A stretch of 64,000 nt of DNA from Mesaphorura yosii (lineage: Eukaryota > Arthropoda > Collembola > Poduromorpha > Tullbergiidae). The translations under genes were made by a program, and so were the position numbers. The notes under the pieces were generated by a model that was given only the letters and a program-made list of their open reading frames with translations, was not told the DNA's origin and ran no database searches. Location: contig WIXG01000303.1 of NCBI GenBank assembly GCA_009869945.1, forward strand, positions 1 to 64,000, given 5' to 3'. Positions 35,701 through 50,700 of this stretch are shown piece by piece. The stretch's first letter is position 1. Every line of letters starts with the position of its first letter.

Positions 35701-38700
35701 ACATTCTGCGAGATGGGATGTAAATAAGTAATGAATTGGGCGGCCAGGCCTGCATTGCATTGAGGTTTGAGGTATTAAATATTTATAAGATCAAATAAAT
35801 AAGGATGGGGATAAAGTTGGTGTGGTGGTCGTGGTTCCTGAAGAGGCAATGAATATAAACGAGAAGAGAAAGCAGGCTGCAACCGCCACACGCACCTGAC
35901 ATCCGACCATTCCTTGCTGGAGCCGCAGGAGATCCGTGTGTGACCACGTGGACCGTGACCAAGGCTCCACTTTACGCAGATCCGACGAGAAATTAAAGTC
36001 TTGAATTTGATTATGAACAAATTTGCGTATGTTCCATGGAAGATCATTGTGCCTGTAAAACAAAAGGTGAGTCGAATCGAGTTAGATAAATTGCGAGCCC
36101 GCGCCTTTCAACGGTAATCACATCACGACTCACGGAAACTGCGCTCACGGCCATTAAAATCGATCAATTTGGAGGCAAGCAAGCGGGAATTGACGCTAAA
36201 AGCTTTCAAGATTTTAAGGCGAGTCATTATGAATTATTAACAACTCGAAACGTACAAGCGAACGCGAATTATCTGCTTTCACCTGATGACAGACCCAAAT
36301 CCTTCGCGTACGGACGACGTACGAAGTGTCGACGCTTGTTTTATTTTTGTTTTGGTGTGCCGTGTCTGAACACTTTTGAGTTTAAGTATTAGCGTAGAGA
36401 AAACATGACAGAAGCGCTACGCTTTAATTACTGTGGCTTACTTTCTCGTTTCTCCATTACGAGCTACAGACAAATTTCATTAAATGAAATAATTTCAAAC
36501 TTTATACACTCGACAGGATTCTCTCAGTCTATAAAGTTGGGGCAGTAACCAGCCAGTCATTTCGACCGCAAACAGACTCTAAAACAATACAGGGCCTGTG
36601 TAGTTGGAGAAAGTAAATTGAGAACAATTTGGGCAGTTGGCAGTTGGCATTTTATTGTGGGATGCAGTTTATAAGCAAATGAGCCGAAGCAATCCGCGTT
36701 TGCGTCCGCAGTTGTTTTGCAGAATCTACTTTCTTTTCCTTTGCTTGGCCAATGCAATACTCTGACAAGCGGTTGGTTTGAAAGAGAAGGCACCGTGTCT
36801 AGTAACCAAATACTTTTACCTCTTCGTTCGTCGTGGATTACGACCGAAAGTGTAATTGAAACTTTGTGTTGAGAAAGACCGTGGAACAGCACAGGAAAAG
36901 CGTGCGCAAGACCAGCGGAACGTGAAGGTTGTGAGTGAGTCCGTGAAAGTACGAAGGCAGAGAAAGTTTTTTGTATTTTCATCGTGTGCTGTTACGTGAC
37001 TTAATAGTACATTAAACCCTTGCAAGTAGTACTTTCTCCGGGATACTTTCTACTTTCTCCAGTTTGTGCGCGGTGAAAGCATGCACAAAGTATTGGTACC
37101 CAAGAAGTATGAGAAACTGAAACTTTAGCTGAAACTGCTGATATTAAGAATACACTACAAAGTGGAGTGCAGTGCAGGTTTTGGTTTATTTTTCGGCGAG
37201 CAGCATTCCAGCAAGCAAGCAGAAGCAGATTTTGAGTAGATTTGCGCTGGCATACAATACATTTTTACAGGAAGCAGTAATGGAGTAATGGATCCCAGGT
37301 GACTACTTCTAAAGGATACCTTCAGACAGCCGGCCCACGGTCGTGCAACAGAAAAGCAACAGACTTTATGTGTACATAATATCTCCATCACGATACAACT
37401 CACGAGACAATACAAAGTGCATGAATGCAGTAATCGTAAAACACGAGCAGAGCGTGGAAAGGTTAATAACGTACACAATATCACGAGTCACGAGAATCCA
37501 TTACAAACATGCACATATGCACGGCAATTTCGATACAAATTGGTAATTGCAACGATTCACGATGTAAAGTGTTAATAGGCGGACAGGATGTCACCAAACC
37601 ACAGACAAAAGGCCATAAATTTTCACGCACACAATGCACACTGCAAGAAATGAAGCAGTGAAGGCAGCGATAGAATGAATGAGGAAATTTGGACTTAATT
37701 CAACCAAGCGTATTCTCGTGAACTTGCAGTACAATTGCAATTAACGCGAGTCTTAGGAAAAATGTCTCTGCCCTTTAAAAGTGTGCTTGTGCTATTCATT
37801 TGTGTGATATTCTTCGCAATAATCGAATCTCTACCAATTAACCACGCCAATCCGTACACAAGTTATTTCAATTACCAGGTAAAGTCTTCTATAAATATCC
37901 ATGCCAAGATTGTTATAAAGTGGACAAAGTTTTCAGATTTCATCAATTTTATGATTTTACAGACCCACAATGACGAAAATCAATTCATTGTCCAAGAAGA
38001 TTTGGAGCATCAGCATCCAAGATCAAAGCGAATCTTCTGCTTCTTCTTCTGGTTGATTACGAAGCGCTGCTGAAACGACGAGCTACTAGGAATTCGATCC
38101 CGGTCGGCCAGACTCCACGTTCCAGAATATAGCACGAAGCATGCTTTACTTTTTTATGTATCGTGTATTCTGAGTGGGTGCAATAAATATCGCTTGCCTC
38201 TCCCACTTGGAACATTTAAATCGCCCAGGCAGGCGTAAATTACAATTGTACGAGTATTTCTTTCATTGTGAATTACGCGAGGACGCGTCGCGAAGCGAGT
38301 GCGAGTTGGACGGGCAAATTACAATTCTAAAATGGCGCTGCAACTGCCACTGCTTGAAAATTCTTACAAAAATTCCAGCGCAGCACAACGCACGAGGGAG
38401 AAGAAATTCCGGCCGTGGCCGTAGCCATAAGTCAATGCTCATTACTCTTCGAATTCGCCAGCCGTGCCGCGCCGCGTGTCCGTGTCAATTCAGTTCCGTA
38501 TTCCGTTCTTCAGACAACTCCGTTCAGGAGGTCGTGCTAGTTATCCGCATTTTCGAGCAGTTGACAAATGTACATGCACGCACGGAATTTGCGGTTGTGT
38601 CGTCTTGATTTGGTCGTTTAGTATTTGACTCACGTACTCGGCCAGTCGGTCCAGTCGAAGCTGGCTTGGACATGGACTGAGTTCGACTTCGAGCTGCCCG

Positions 38701-41700
38701 AGCTCAGTTTGTCGCAAAAGCACAAGCAAAAGCATTGTAAATTACAACACGTGCAATTCGCAGCTCGCTCAAAGAGACAGCATTTTGTGTTCTAACTTTG
38801 TAGTAGTTTGTACACACGATGAGGACAAAGTTTACCAAAATGCGTACAACTTTCACTGCACCACAAAACACACCATGGCGATGGCAATAAATGGACAAAT
38901 GCGGATCGCAGGCCGTGCTTGCCCATGCATGCAGTCCAAATCCAGGCTACATGCACTAATTAGACTGAGACTGGAGCAGAGAAAGTTAAATAAATTGTCG
39001 TATCAATGAAACGCTCACCACACGCGCACTGCAATTTATACGTGCGTGCGTGTACACGTCGAGAGCCTTGCCTCCGCCTGCTAATGTTAAGCAGTGATTT
39101 GAGAGTTTCGAAATTTACGAGAGCACAAAGGAATCACTCATGCTGAACAAACCAACCAAAGTAACCAAAAACGGAATTCAGTGCAGCCGGATGCCGATTC
39201 GAGTGCGCATAATTCGCCTTCGACACACCACGCCATTCGCATGGCTGAAAAAGAGGAACCTCGGGCCCAACTTTCACCAGATTTCTTTCCCCGCATTAAA
39301 TTAGTGAAGGCAGGAGGACCAGCAGCAGCGCAGCAGGTTTGAAGTGCGATCGATTCAGAGTCCAATAAATAAAGAATTTCTGAATTTCATGGTGTTTGCC
39401 ATACGTACATAATATTTCATTCATTCACAATTCAAGTACGTTCAATTCGAGTCGAGTACGAGACGAGCCCGTTCAGTTTACAAAAGGCTTACGATCGTAT
39501 TTCTGTTGGTGCAGATTTTCTGCAAATGATAAAGACATATTATATGCATTAGGTTTCAAAAGAAATCCACAAAGAAAGAAAACAGCGCGTTCAATCATGG
39601 AATTTAATAATAAAATATTGCTTTATAAATAATATCGTATCGAATTCGAATACCGACGGCGGATGCGAATTGCGAACGTGGAGAAATGCGTGTCGCATGC
39701 ATTCGTGGCTGCTATGCTGCTTTCACCGAAAAGAAAGCATGTGGGATGTTCTTTTCTTTCTTCTTTTCACTGAAAGTGAGCCCGGTCCTGCCTTGTGCTT
39801 GTGATTTGTGACAACTTATTTTCGAGCAGTAAATAAAATTACGACAAACCAATTTTTACTTTTACCACAAGAAACCCAACACGAGTCGCGAGTCGCGTAC
39901 TTTGCAAGAAAAAGTCATAAAATGCGCCGCGTTGGCTGAGACGGCGGGTCGGCGCGTGCAAGTTGCAAGTATTTTAGGAGTAATAAAAAGAAAATTTGTT
40001 GTTGCTCTGCTTTCTCGGAGAAACCAAAAGGCAAAAGTCTCTGCTGCTTTTATGTGTAATAAGATTTCTTGTGCCCTTCTGTTTTCGGAGATAAGCAAGT
40101 CGTTTTTATCTCGTGGCCCGTTTCTATTTTTATGTGCGATGCCGTAGCCGTAATATTAAATTAATATCTTAATAAGTCATCTCAAAAGCCAAGCCACAAT
40201 TCCCATCTTTCTTGTTGCTGCTTTGGGTCTTGTTTCTTTTTCTGGGCCGCCAAAGGGCAGTGCCAGCGTAGAATAATGGCACAATAATTCTGGTCGCATT
40301 TGTAGTAATATGTTTTTAAAAGTTTGTGCGATTGCGGTGGTTTTAGTTTTATTACGTGGTCTTATCTCTGCTCTGCCCAATAACAAATTAAGAACTTGCA
40401 TTGACAGCAATAATTTTACGAGGCACTCAAAAACTCGTGAAAATTGCCAATTAAAGGTCGGCTCTGGCCCCTTCGCTCTGCCTGAGGCCAACTTGCACCA
40501 GACGCAGACTGCGAATTTCGCGACATTGTTTTAATTAAAAGTTCCGGCTCTAATTTAGGACCGAACATGAAATGGCTAAAGGGAACTCATAATTGTCAAG
40601 TCAAGTCAGATCCCGCTTCTAATTAATAAGAGCACAGAAGAATGCTCAATGATCAGCTCAGCTCATATGTGCAACGTGCTTCAGCGTCATGTAATTTCTC
40701 GGCAGATTAGATCGGATGCTAGCCTACAAAACTTGCAACATTTTCATAAACAACGTGAACAAATCTGTAAACTTTTACACTCAGGGCGGCAAGAGTAAAG
40801 CACTGCGTGTGAGGGCGGCACGGCAGAAAATTCCATATAATGGAACACGCCACACGCCAAAAGAGTTTGGGACCAATTAACCAAAAACTTTGCGAAAGTA
40901 TGCAAAAATTACGGCGAAATTCCCGAGTTTAATAAAACCGGCCTCCAGCGCTGCGACTTCTATTTCGACTTGGACTCTTCAGCTCTTGATCTTTAATCTT
41001 CCTTGATCTCGGCCGGCCTCACTTTTAACAACGAAACCTTTGAACGTTGATTGAATTCATTCATCTTCTCGTGCACGACGAAACACGTAACGCGTGCGTG
41101 GTCATAAATTGTTCTTTCGTTTCAAGCACAGCACAACAAATTTCTTGATTAAAATGTGAACCTTTGGTCCGTTAGCGGCAAGCAGCTTAGAAGAGCATTC
41201 TTCTTGTTCTCGCGTACCCGGGATTAAATAATTATCAAGAATTATTGCCATTGTTTATGTTTGTCTTTGCCTTGCTTCCTTGCGAGCGTGCGTGCCTTGC
41301 TCATGCTTTGCTTTTGCCTATTGCCAAGCAATGGCAATAACTTAGCACGGCACTTTCATGTTACAGATTAATTAAATTACTCGCAGAATAATAAAACAAG
41401 TTATAAATTAAAACGGCACGACACGGCGTAGCCTGGCTTGGCGATTTCTTGCACGGTAAGCATTTACTTTGCATGCTTAATGCAATGCTTAACGCTTTCG
41501 CTTAACTCGTTAAGCGCTCGTACTTGTCGAGATGAAATTAAGACTCGCGACTCAACACCCGAAAACTTGACTCGAGCTTTTTCATGTATTGATTTACACT
41601 GTCAACAAATGGTGTAGCACAGCACTGCGAATCGTACGTGAATCTATGAATCCTGTCCGCCCACGATGCAATGCTGTAATGCATCAAGTGTCCAAGACCA

Positions 41701-44700
41701 GCCGCGTCTCTTCCATGTGCAAAATCTCTTCTCACAATAACAACACGTCAGCTAGGAGTCGCGAGTTGTTGACTCAGGCTTCCGGGCCGTGCTGACAGCG
41801 AGCACTTGAAAATGATGCATTGTGAGCGAAACAGTATTTTGTCAAGTAAGCATTCGACATTCGACATGTTTACATTCCCACATCATCATCGTCACTGCTC
41901 GTCAGACTGACTGATCTTCGCGGTTGCAGCACAGCGCAGAGCTTTTCTTGCCTTCCTTTCCTGGCGCTGAAGCTGATCGGCTTAGAATTACCATGCAAAT
42001 AAGCTCAAACTCTCAATGCAAAGTGCAACTTGCTGGAAGGAAGCGAACGCAGGAATTTCCTAAAGAATTTCTTCACACTACACAACACACTTAAATCAAT
42101 ACTTCCAGCATCCAGCTCGAAGTTCAGCTCTGCTCGGTTCTTAATTTTTTAATCTCTGGACCATGAAATTAATGGCAGTGATCGTAATTCTGCACTGCAT
42201 TCAGAAGGCCGACACAAGCGTATCATCGTCTCTCGAGAGACAGACGAGGGCCCGACACTCTGCATTTCTTCTGCGTTGCCAGTGCCAGTGTTTTGTGTGA
42301 TTTTTATGGTTTCAGTGTAGTGCAGTGCCGTAAAATGGCGCAGTGATTAATGTATTGTGTCTACAAAATTACAAACTTTTCCTACCCTGCCGTGCTCGTG
42401 TCTAATTCCCATTGCGGGCATTGCGTTTGCGGGAAAGCTTTAATGTTCTGAGCTTTGTACTTCAAAAATCATTATTACGATTACGATTGTTACTCTCAAT
42501 TCGAGTCCAGTCGCGAGTTGCGAGTCCCAAATCAAAGGAAATCCGCCCTACCTACACAGAATTAGCAAATGGCAAATAGTGAATAACAAAGCGTGTGTTT
42601 GCGTGTGTGCTGGCATTTCGCATTTAATTAAAAAGCAATTTAAACTCAGCTTGTGCCATCAGCATTGTCAGAAGAATTGAAAAGTTGACCTGAGACTTTC
42701 CATGTGTCTGCCATTTGGCATTTGCGATTTGCTCTTCCGCATTTCAATTTTACGCAGACGCAAATTGTTTTTAATTTCTTACGTGGGCGACCGCATTTAC
42801 CATTTGCTTAACTGCTCGAAATGAGATAATCGTTATGGACAGTCATAACATAAAGGAGAGAGTAATGAAAATGAAACGAATCGCTGGTTAATTGAGTTCC
42901 CGCACGCGCAAAATCAAGCAAATTGACGTAAACAACGGCTTCAAGCTTAGTTTTGAACGACCCTCATTGGCCTTTGCCCCGACCGACCAGAAAACCGCGA
43001 CCGAACCGAGTCAAGCCTCGCCAATACCCAAAGCGCAGTAAAATTAAACCATTTAAAAGCCATTCTCTCGGTTAATATGCAAATTATGGTGGTAATAAAA
43101 CCGGGACGGACGAATTACGACGAGAAAGTTTTCGCAAGTGAAGTCCCGCAACGGGAGTGCCAAGTTGAGCTGCTGCACGAGATTACAAAGTTTCAAGTTC
43201 AAAAAAGTTGAGCAAAGTGAAAGTAGCAACGAGCAACGGGAAGGAAGAGTAGCAACGACCAACGGGAAGTAAAAGCAAAAATGTGCTAGAGAAAGTTTTG
43301 CTTTTGCTTTTGCATTTCTCGAATGTGTTTATGCCGTGTGCGAGTGCCCAAGTGTTTTTCGCAAGCAACGAGCATGGAGAAAGTTAAAAAATATACATAA
43401 AATGAGGGGAAGTGGGGAAAACACTGACACGGTGAAAGTATTTGAATTTTTTGCCACTGCGCGAGCCATTTACGTATTACATACTACTTTTATTAGCGAA
43501 AGTCCGTCTCTGGCTGGGAAAGATGTCTATTTCGTTGCTTTTGCTTTGCAAAGGCAGCAGGCAGTTTGGTAATGGAGAAAGTCTTAAAAGTCACTTGGGC
43601 TTTGAAGATGAGTCGTCGAATTGAACGCATCTTCGCAAGCCTAGCCGAGCTGAGCTGAGTTTGTTGCTCGCTTTTTGATGGAGAATAAAAAGAATGTCAT
43701 TCAACTTTCTCCGGTGCTTTCGCGGCGACGACTTCCACGACTACGACGGACGAACGGAATTCGTCGTCATCTCGCTACTCGCAGAGGACGACAAGAAAAT
43801 TCGAGCTGTCAATCAATCTGCTTGTCAAGTTGAGGAACGCACGCAGCGCCCGGAAACTTGGACAGACGGACATAAATTCGCTGTAACTCTCGCCTCGCGT
43901 TAGGCACCAACGCCAACGCATACAGAATCAATCTCTCGTAAAGTAAACACAATCTCGCAGCAGCCACGTCGTGCGTCCTGTTGAACAGTTTAATAACTTA
44001 CCCATCAATCAACGGCACTTCACGCAATATTTGCTGTACAGTTTGAAGCCTTTCGTGTGGCGACGGGAGAAAATCTTCGTAAATGGCGAGCGGGACTCCG
44101 ACGCCCACGCCAATCGCCGCGGCGAAGAGGACCACGCAGCAGACGAGACACCAGTGCTTCATTTTTAAGTCGACACCTGCAACACAACAGAACAGAACAA
44201 AAATGACAAAAAATGCAAAACACTTAAAATGTCAAGCGTACACGCGCATCTACGTCATGGGCCCGGACGGGCAGCAGCCATACAGCTTCAATTTGGCCAA
44301 GCAAGCTCTTAGCTTTGTGTGAAAAATATCGAATTTCTTGCCCGCATTGTTCCTGTCTTCAGTCTCCTGTCGTGACTGCCGCGCTTTGGCAAGATTCATA
44401 TTCATAACCCATCAAATGCTGCCAGCCAGCCTGCTTTGTTTTTTTTTGAGTTGACTGGCAGGTGGTAAAAGTCATTCTCTTGTTTTTCGATTACAAGACT
44501 CAAGACGCGCTCCTTTGCCTTTGTTTCATTCTTCCGTGCACTTTAAATATTCTTGTCACTCACTCGGCGCCGTTTCTTGATCATCTCAGCCCTCGCATTT
44601 CGCGATCATCTCGACCGACGACGCTTTTCATCATCTTGTAATAATTCAGTCCCTGACAGCTCTGCTGCTGCTGCTGGGCTCTATTTGAGGAACGAAGAAT

Positions 44701-47700
44701 TTATGAGCGAATCTATTTTTAGTTCTCGTCTTCTCCATCTGCCTGCCTGCTTGGCTGCATACGCACGGTTTTAGTTTTAGATTGTGCATTCTCCCCGATT
44801 GTTTACTTAAATAATTGCGATTTGTCCAAAATGATGATGATGAAGAGCTTTCGCTTCCCATTTGAACAGCGAACTCTTTCGTGTCACTGTCACGCAACGA
44901 TGACGATGACATGCCGACTGACAAATCACCGAGGCCGAACACAAGTGCAGCTGCAGCGCGACGCGACGGAATAACAAATGATATCAATTTATCCTCATCA
45001 ACATAATCGTGTCACTCGAGGCAGATTCCGAGAGATGAATGAATGGCATGGAATGGAGCCTAACTCGCCTTCGCTTTGTCATACGCGAAGGCAAAGGCTC
45101 TTACGGCATGGCCTCCGCATTGTCTGACGCTGACACTGACATTCACGCGACGCATTATTACAATGCATGAATACGAAAAATGAAAAACGAAATGCGTGTC
45201 GCACTGCAGCATACGCTTGAGCTGGAAAGATGAATGATTCGTGCGTTATGCATGTTTGATTAATTAACCACACTAACACTCACGCCGGCGCGTGCTTAAC
45301 GTACCTTTGCCTTCGCCTCCACCCGGTCCCGTTCCACTTCCAGGCCCACCGGTCGCGAGATCCTCTTTGCTGCCTGAGCTGAGCGAATCCGCTTCGATGA
45401 CAGTGGTTCCGTTGATGCGCACCGCAGACCCGTTCTGGCCTGTGTTCGGGAGACTGACGACCGTCGAGAAGCCGACGGGGGACACGCGACTCACGTCCGG
45501 GAGTTCGATCAAATTTGTACCCTGCAAATAGAATTATGGCAGGGATTGAATCGAGGCGGTGATTTTGGTAGCGGCTTGGCTTGGGTTTTCATTTGGTGGT
45601 AATTTGCATGGAGACTCAAAGCGCATTTGCTTTTGCCGGGAATTGCAGTGATGATTATGAACTTGAGAAACTTTATTATTACATGTTACGCCATTACCAT
45701 GCAAGGCAAGGCACGAGAAAGGTAAGGAGAAAGTCCCGTCGACAGAATTTGGTTTGGATTCCGGCCACGTGCGCGCAAAAATTTGCATTTGACTCGAAGT
45801 CATGATAATAGACAATGAAAGCTGAGCGCGGTGCGGCGTGCACTGCACTTGAAATCTTGAAAAGTTCATTTCGGGCCAGCGAGCTGCGTGAGTGTACATA
45901 AAAAATTGCTTAAAAACTCAGTCCACGCGCGAGCTGTACACTTTCTACTTTCTCCAGACTTTCTTTCTCCTGCAAGCAGGTTCTGCCTCGCCTTGCAGGC
46001 TTTCACCGGTGAAGGCAAGAAAGTAAAGCTTGATAAAGTGAATGAATTTTTTAGCTTTTTAGCTCCTTTTTAAGGATTTTAGCTTCATATTAAATATATT
46101 TTCATTTTCATCATCGCCGTCGCCAGGCGAATGCTGCTTCTGCTGCTGCTGCTGGTTCAGCACCTCTTTGATCTTTAATTTTCTCATCTCGATTTATGTG
46201 AAAATGCGTAGACTTTTGCCTGCACTGCCCCGCAACTGCACTCGCACTTGAAACTTGACCTCTGTCCGTGTCCGCGATGTCTGCGGCGGCCGACGAGCAT
46301 TGCCTAATACCCATTAAGAGTGTGCGAAAGCGATTTGGTCACTTTTATGGCTTGACAAATCGTTTTTCACTTTCTCCAGTCGCAATAATTGTCCCCTTAA
46401 AAACTACGGTGCTTTATGGGCTACCTTAATAGGATATGGGCCATGGCAGGCATTACATTTATTGCCGATGCCGGGACGATTGTGTAACTCGTGGAATTTA
46501 TGGATTATGACTTCCGGCGTCAGTTAACATTACATTACCGCTACTGCTACTCGAAACTTGAGCACTACGCACTACGATGAAAGAGCAGAATGTGCTGCGT
46601 ATTTTGCTGGTGGCTTTTACATGCAACTGCAGCAAGGCCCTTGTTTAATACTTTGCCCACATAAATTCATTGCCTGCCTTACTTTTCAGTGCAGCAGCCC
46701 AGCAGAGCAAGCAAGAAAGCACGCGACAGGCAGCAGGGCAAGTTTTGAGTTGACTGGAATTAATTCTGGCAGGAAGGAGGAATTTATAATTCTTTCAGCA
46801 CACACAACTTGGACGACCGACCGGCCAACTTTCTCCACGCATTATGCATGTAATATCATAATCTCTCGTAATTTATAGAATAACATGGGAACATGGCAAG
46901 CAGGCAAAGTCGCGACGAGATTACGCGTGCAGACTGCAGACTTTGAGATTCTGGCTGAGAAAGTCTGCGAAGGGGAACGGACAAAGTAATTAAACAAACT
47001 AATTTATGATCTCATGAAAAAACAAAAAGAAACCAGCAACATAATAAAAAGCTTGACTTTCTCCGACTCTGGCTTTCTGATTCTGGGTGGGCACAGGCTT
47101 TTGCGGTTTATTTGGTGCCTGTTTTAATTGAATGCAAAGGCAGTTCGCCCTCGCAATCTGAAACGACTGAATTTTGAGATTCTGGCTGACTTCTTCGACC
47201 AACTTTTTAATTGAAATCTATTCAACCATCCAAAACGTAAATCTGTTCTCAATCTGTGCCGTGCTCTTCTTTCTTCAATTATTTGCTTGAGATGAAAGCA
47301 GTCGTCGTCACCGGCTTGCATTGCAAAAAATTTATGAAATTAAGGCACAAAAATTGAATGCTTCACCCACGCTTGATTGGTTTCGTCCTTTATGAAAGGC
47401 TGAATATTTAATTACGGCACGAGCGAAGAAGAGAGAGAAACTTGTCGTAAATGAAAGGTGAAAGCACGAACGCATGAAACCGTGAACACAACTTTTCTGC
47501 TTTCACTCAATAATTTTTTAATTAAACCATTTCAAAGTTTTCCAGTTCCAAAAGCAGAACTGAGGAGGGCTAAACTGAATTAAGATTTGTCAATAAATAC
47601 TTCAGTGTGCCGTGAAATAAGTCAGAAAATATTTATTTTGCCACGCCAGACCTACCGACCAACTTTCCTCGAATCAGAACGCTGGAAACACATGTCGCGA

Positions 47701-50700
47701 TGCGCACTTTTAATTTAATTTCACCAAGTTTTGTCCGGGGTACCTGAGTGTCTGTTTTTGAAATGAAAAGCAAAAACATGCGTGGCATGGAGAAAGTTGG
47801 AATTGAACCGATGGGCCGACCGACCCACGAACTTTCACGTTTCTATTTCATGATCGAACCGAACGGCAGCCCAGATTTATAATTCTCAAATCTTCGATTC
47901 GATTGCCTCTTTCTTCGACTGCCTGCCTGTCTTCATTGAAATACATCTTCTTTAATCTGATTTGCACTCGCTTACTCTTTTGTGTCGTGCAAATCAATTG
48001 ATTGCACAATCTTTCAGGAAACGGATGCATTTCCTGACACGTGAACGTTAACCCTCCTCAAGCACTGAACAGTTCGCATTACATTTCAAGGATTTCGTTC
48101 CATAACTTTCACCGCCAGGATCTTCTTCTTGACATTGAAAAAGTTATTCGATTTGTTTGCTTGCTTTCCGTGCGCGCTACACTGCGCTGTTCTCTTTGCC
48201 TTCTACGTTTCCAACATTATTATTTTCTTTTTCTCCGTGCCGGCCCATAAACTTTCCCTTGTGCTTTCCCATTTTGTGTTTTGTATTTGTACAATTCTTG
48301 TGATGTGATTCTGCTTTCATTTAACCTGCTCGCCTTCGCCTTCGTTGGACTGGGCAGACAAGTCCATCACTTTCTCTGGCTACTGCTGTTACTGTTTGTT
48401 GTTTGTTTGCGTTGATGTTTGAAACGTGCCGTGACCTCAAACGGCGAAGCACTGGCAGCCAGGCCAGGGAAAATGTGCACCATTAAAGTTCAAGGATTAC
48501 TGCGTTTCGTACATGCACGATGCACAGCGGCTCGGGTGCTCCTCGGTCGCTACTCCATGAAATGAGAATCATTCTGTCTATGTCCGTCTGTCTTTCAGTC
48601 AATCTTCTTCATCCCGTCGCTAGTTTACTCGCCACCGCTCTTCTCGCTGTTTTGCGGACTACGAACTGCGGTTTTGCCCAAGTTTGCTGCTGAGCGTTTA
48701 CGGTTATTTTTGTGGTTGTGTCGTTCCTTTTTCCTCGTCCGTGTCCGTGTCTTCTCGGGGTTTATCCCATGCCCATTGTAAAAAATAAAATATTGTGTGT
48801 GGGCCGCTAAATCTTCCTCCGCTTGTTGTTCATCTCATCATCATCATCATTTTTCTTTGTCCCTCCAAATCTCTCTAAATCGCTTTCTTTCTTTCTTCCC
48901 TCTGCACTTTTTGTCTTGGATTGCCTTTGCCTTACCATGCCATGCCACAACATTGCATTGCTTCGTTTGCTTTTGTTTCGGTTCCCATTGTTTAAATTTA
49001 ATGAAAATAAGAACAAAACACGGTACGGTAGTACGTGAGTTAATCTGCTTCTCCTCTTCACCGAGGCGTAGTGCACGTGTACGTGTGAATTATAAATCAA
49101 ACTGTCCAATGCAATGTGGGAAGAGGCGGGGAGAGGCGCGAGAAAAATTAATCTAATCAAGACTGGATGACTGGATCGGATCTTGGACGATCTGGACTTG
49201 TAAACAAGAACAGGGCTCATCATGATTCTCCATCGCAATGATTGTCAATGAATAATACACAAGAGTGACGAATGAATCCGTCGAAAAGTACTGAAAGATA
49301 GTCGAAATTCGCAAGGGAGACGAAAAAGAGATAACGACAAGACAGCACATCGCTTCAAAGTGGGTGAAAAAGTGAAAATGCTGCTGCGTTGCGGTTTTTC
49401 AAAAGTCTAGGCGGCCACACGATGACCGGACAGTGAGGCGGAGATGGTCGAAATCGGCAACTCCACGAATCACGGTCAAAGACGCAGCTAGCCTTGCCAT
49501 GGTCTGCCACGGCCTGGTTTGATGTGGGGTGACGTGGCATAACACTTTCTCCGGAAGTTTCAAGTGGTTCAATAGTACAACGCAGAGCGGCTCAGAAACA
49601 TGATACGTCCCACTCGAGTAGGACCAAAAGTGGTCTTAGCCGCCTCACGTAGCGTAGTGTGGTCTACGTGGCACAGTCGTGTAAAGTTTGAAGTCTAATT
49701 ATACGTTGTCAAAACCCGTCCACCCGTTCTCGAGTCAATTGAGTGTAAACAGCTCAAGTCAAGGGCCTGTAATTACAAACTTCCATCCGTTCATTCTGGC
49801 GCACACACACGCCTACGTCTACGCAGCTACAAAAACAATGCCTGCTAAGCTGAAGCTGGTGCTTGACGGCGGAAACGCGAAAGCATTTCGAAAACACGAC
49901 TTTCCACTTTTGAGCTCATAATTTGCAAATGCGAAATGTGAAAGCATAAAGCGCGTTGCTTGAGTTCGTGTCAACGGCAGTTGACTAGTTCGTGTTAAAA
50001 TGCTATCATATTTTTTTCTTAAGCAAGCGAGTTTCAGGACCGCGTTTCGTGTTTTCGATTATTTCGATGAGGTCGCACATTGTCTAGGAATTGAAGGAGA
50101 TGATTGAGGATTAAGCGTCATGTCTTGGAAGTCTTGGATACTTGCGAAGTGCGATGTGCGAATTCTATAAATACAAATACGTAAAATGTAATGTGATAAT
50201 GGGAAAGAGAAGTGAAAAGAGGAAATTATGTGCCAGGCAAGATGAGTCAATTGAACCAACCAGCCAGTCCAATGAAAAGAAAGATGCGGCGAAAACGAAA
50301 CGAGGAAGGCCACGGAGATGGCGGCGATGATGAAGATTGAAGTCAAGTCATTCAAGATCATGTCGTGTCGAGCGGTTGCTGGGAACTTGGAAGAAGAAAG
50401 GAGAAAGGCGAAAGAAATTCAACGCGAATCGTGAAGCTCGTTGTTGGTCTAATCTTGTCCGTACACAGTAAACAGCAGCAGCAGAACACAAGAGCAGACA
50501 GGCAGTAAGCCAATGTAATGTGAGAAGGAAATGAAATGAGAGTTTACTCAGTGTACACAATGCAACAAGAGCCCGAGAGATGAGATGAGAGCGTTATGAA
50601 AAGGAAACACGAGCAATTATTATGAGAAGCGGCCTGCCTGCCTGCCTGCCAATGGCTTAATGGACAACGGAATTTCACTTTGCTGAAGGAAAATCAATTT

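Larger units (their letters stand above)
36053..44001 (-). other. Intron of dipeptidase B, 7.9 kb, hosting the nested peptide gene
   Basis: This intron separates the membrane-anchor exon from the exon with the HND zinc motif. It carries the plus-strand peptide gene at 37762-38073, a weaker candidate at 40310-40534, and a cluster of the 9-bp word at 36.6-37.1 and 43.4-43.7 kb. Confidence 0.6.

Noticed and set aside
37963-38073. Assignment of the looped peptide to allatostatin C or somatostatin
   Set aside because: Allatostatin C has six residues and somatostatin ten between its cysteines. Here there are nine, and neither consensus sequence is present.
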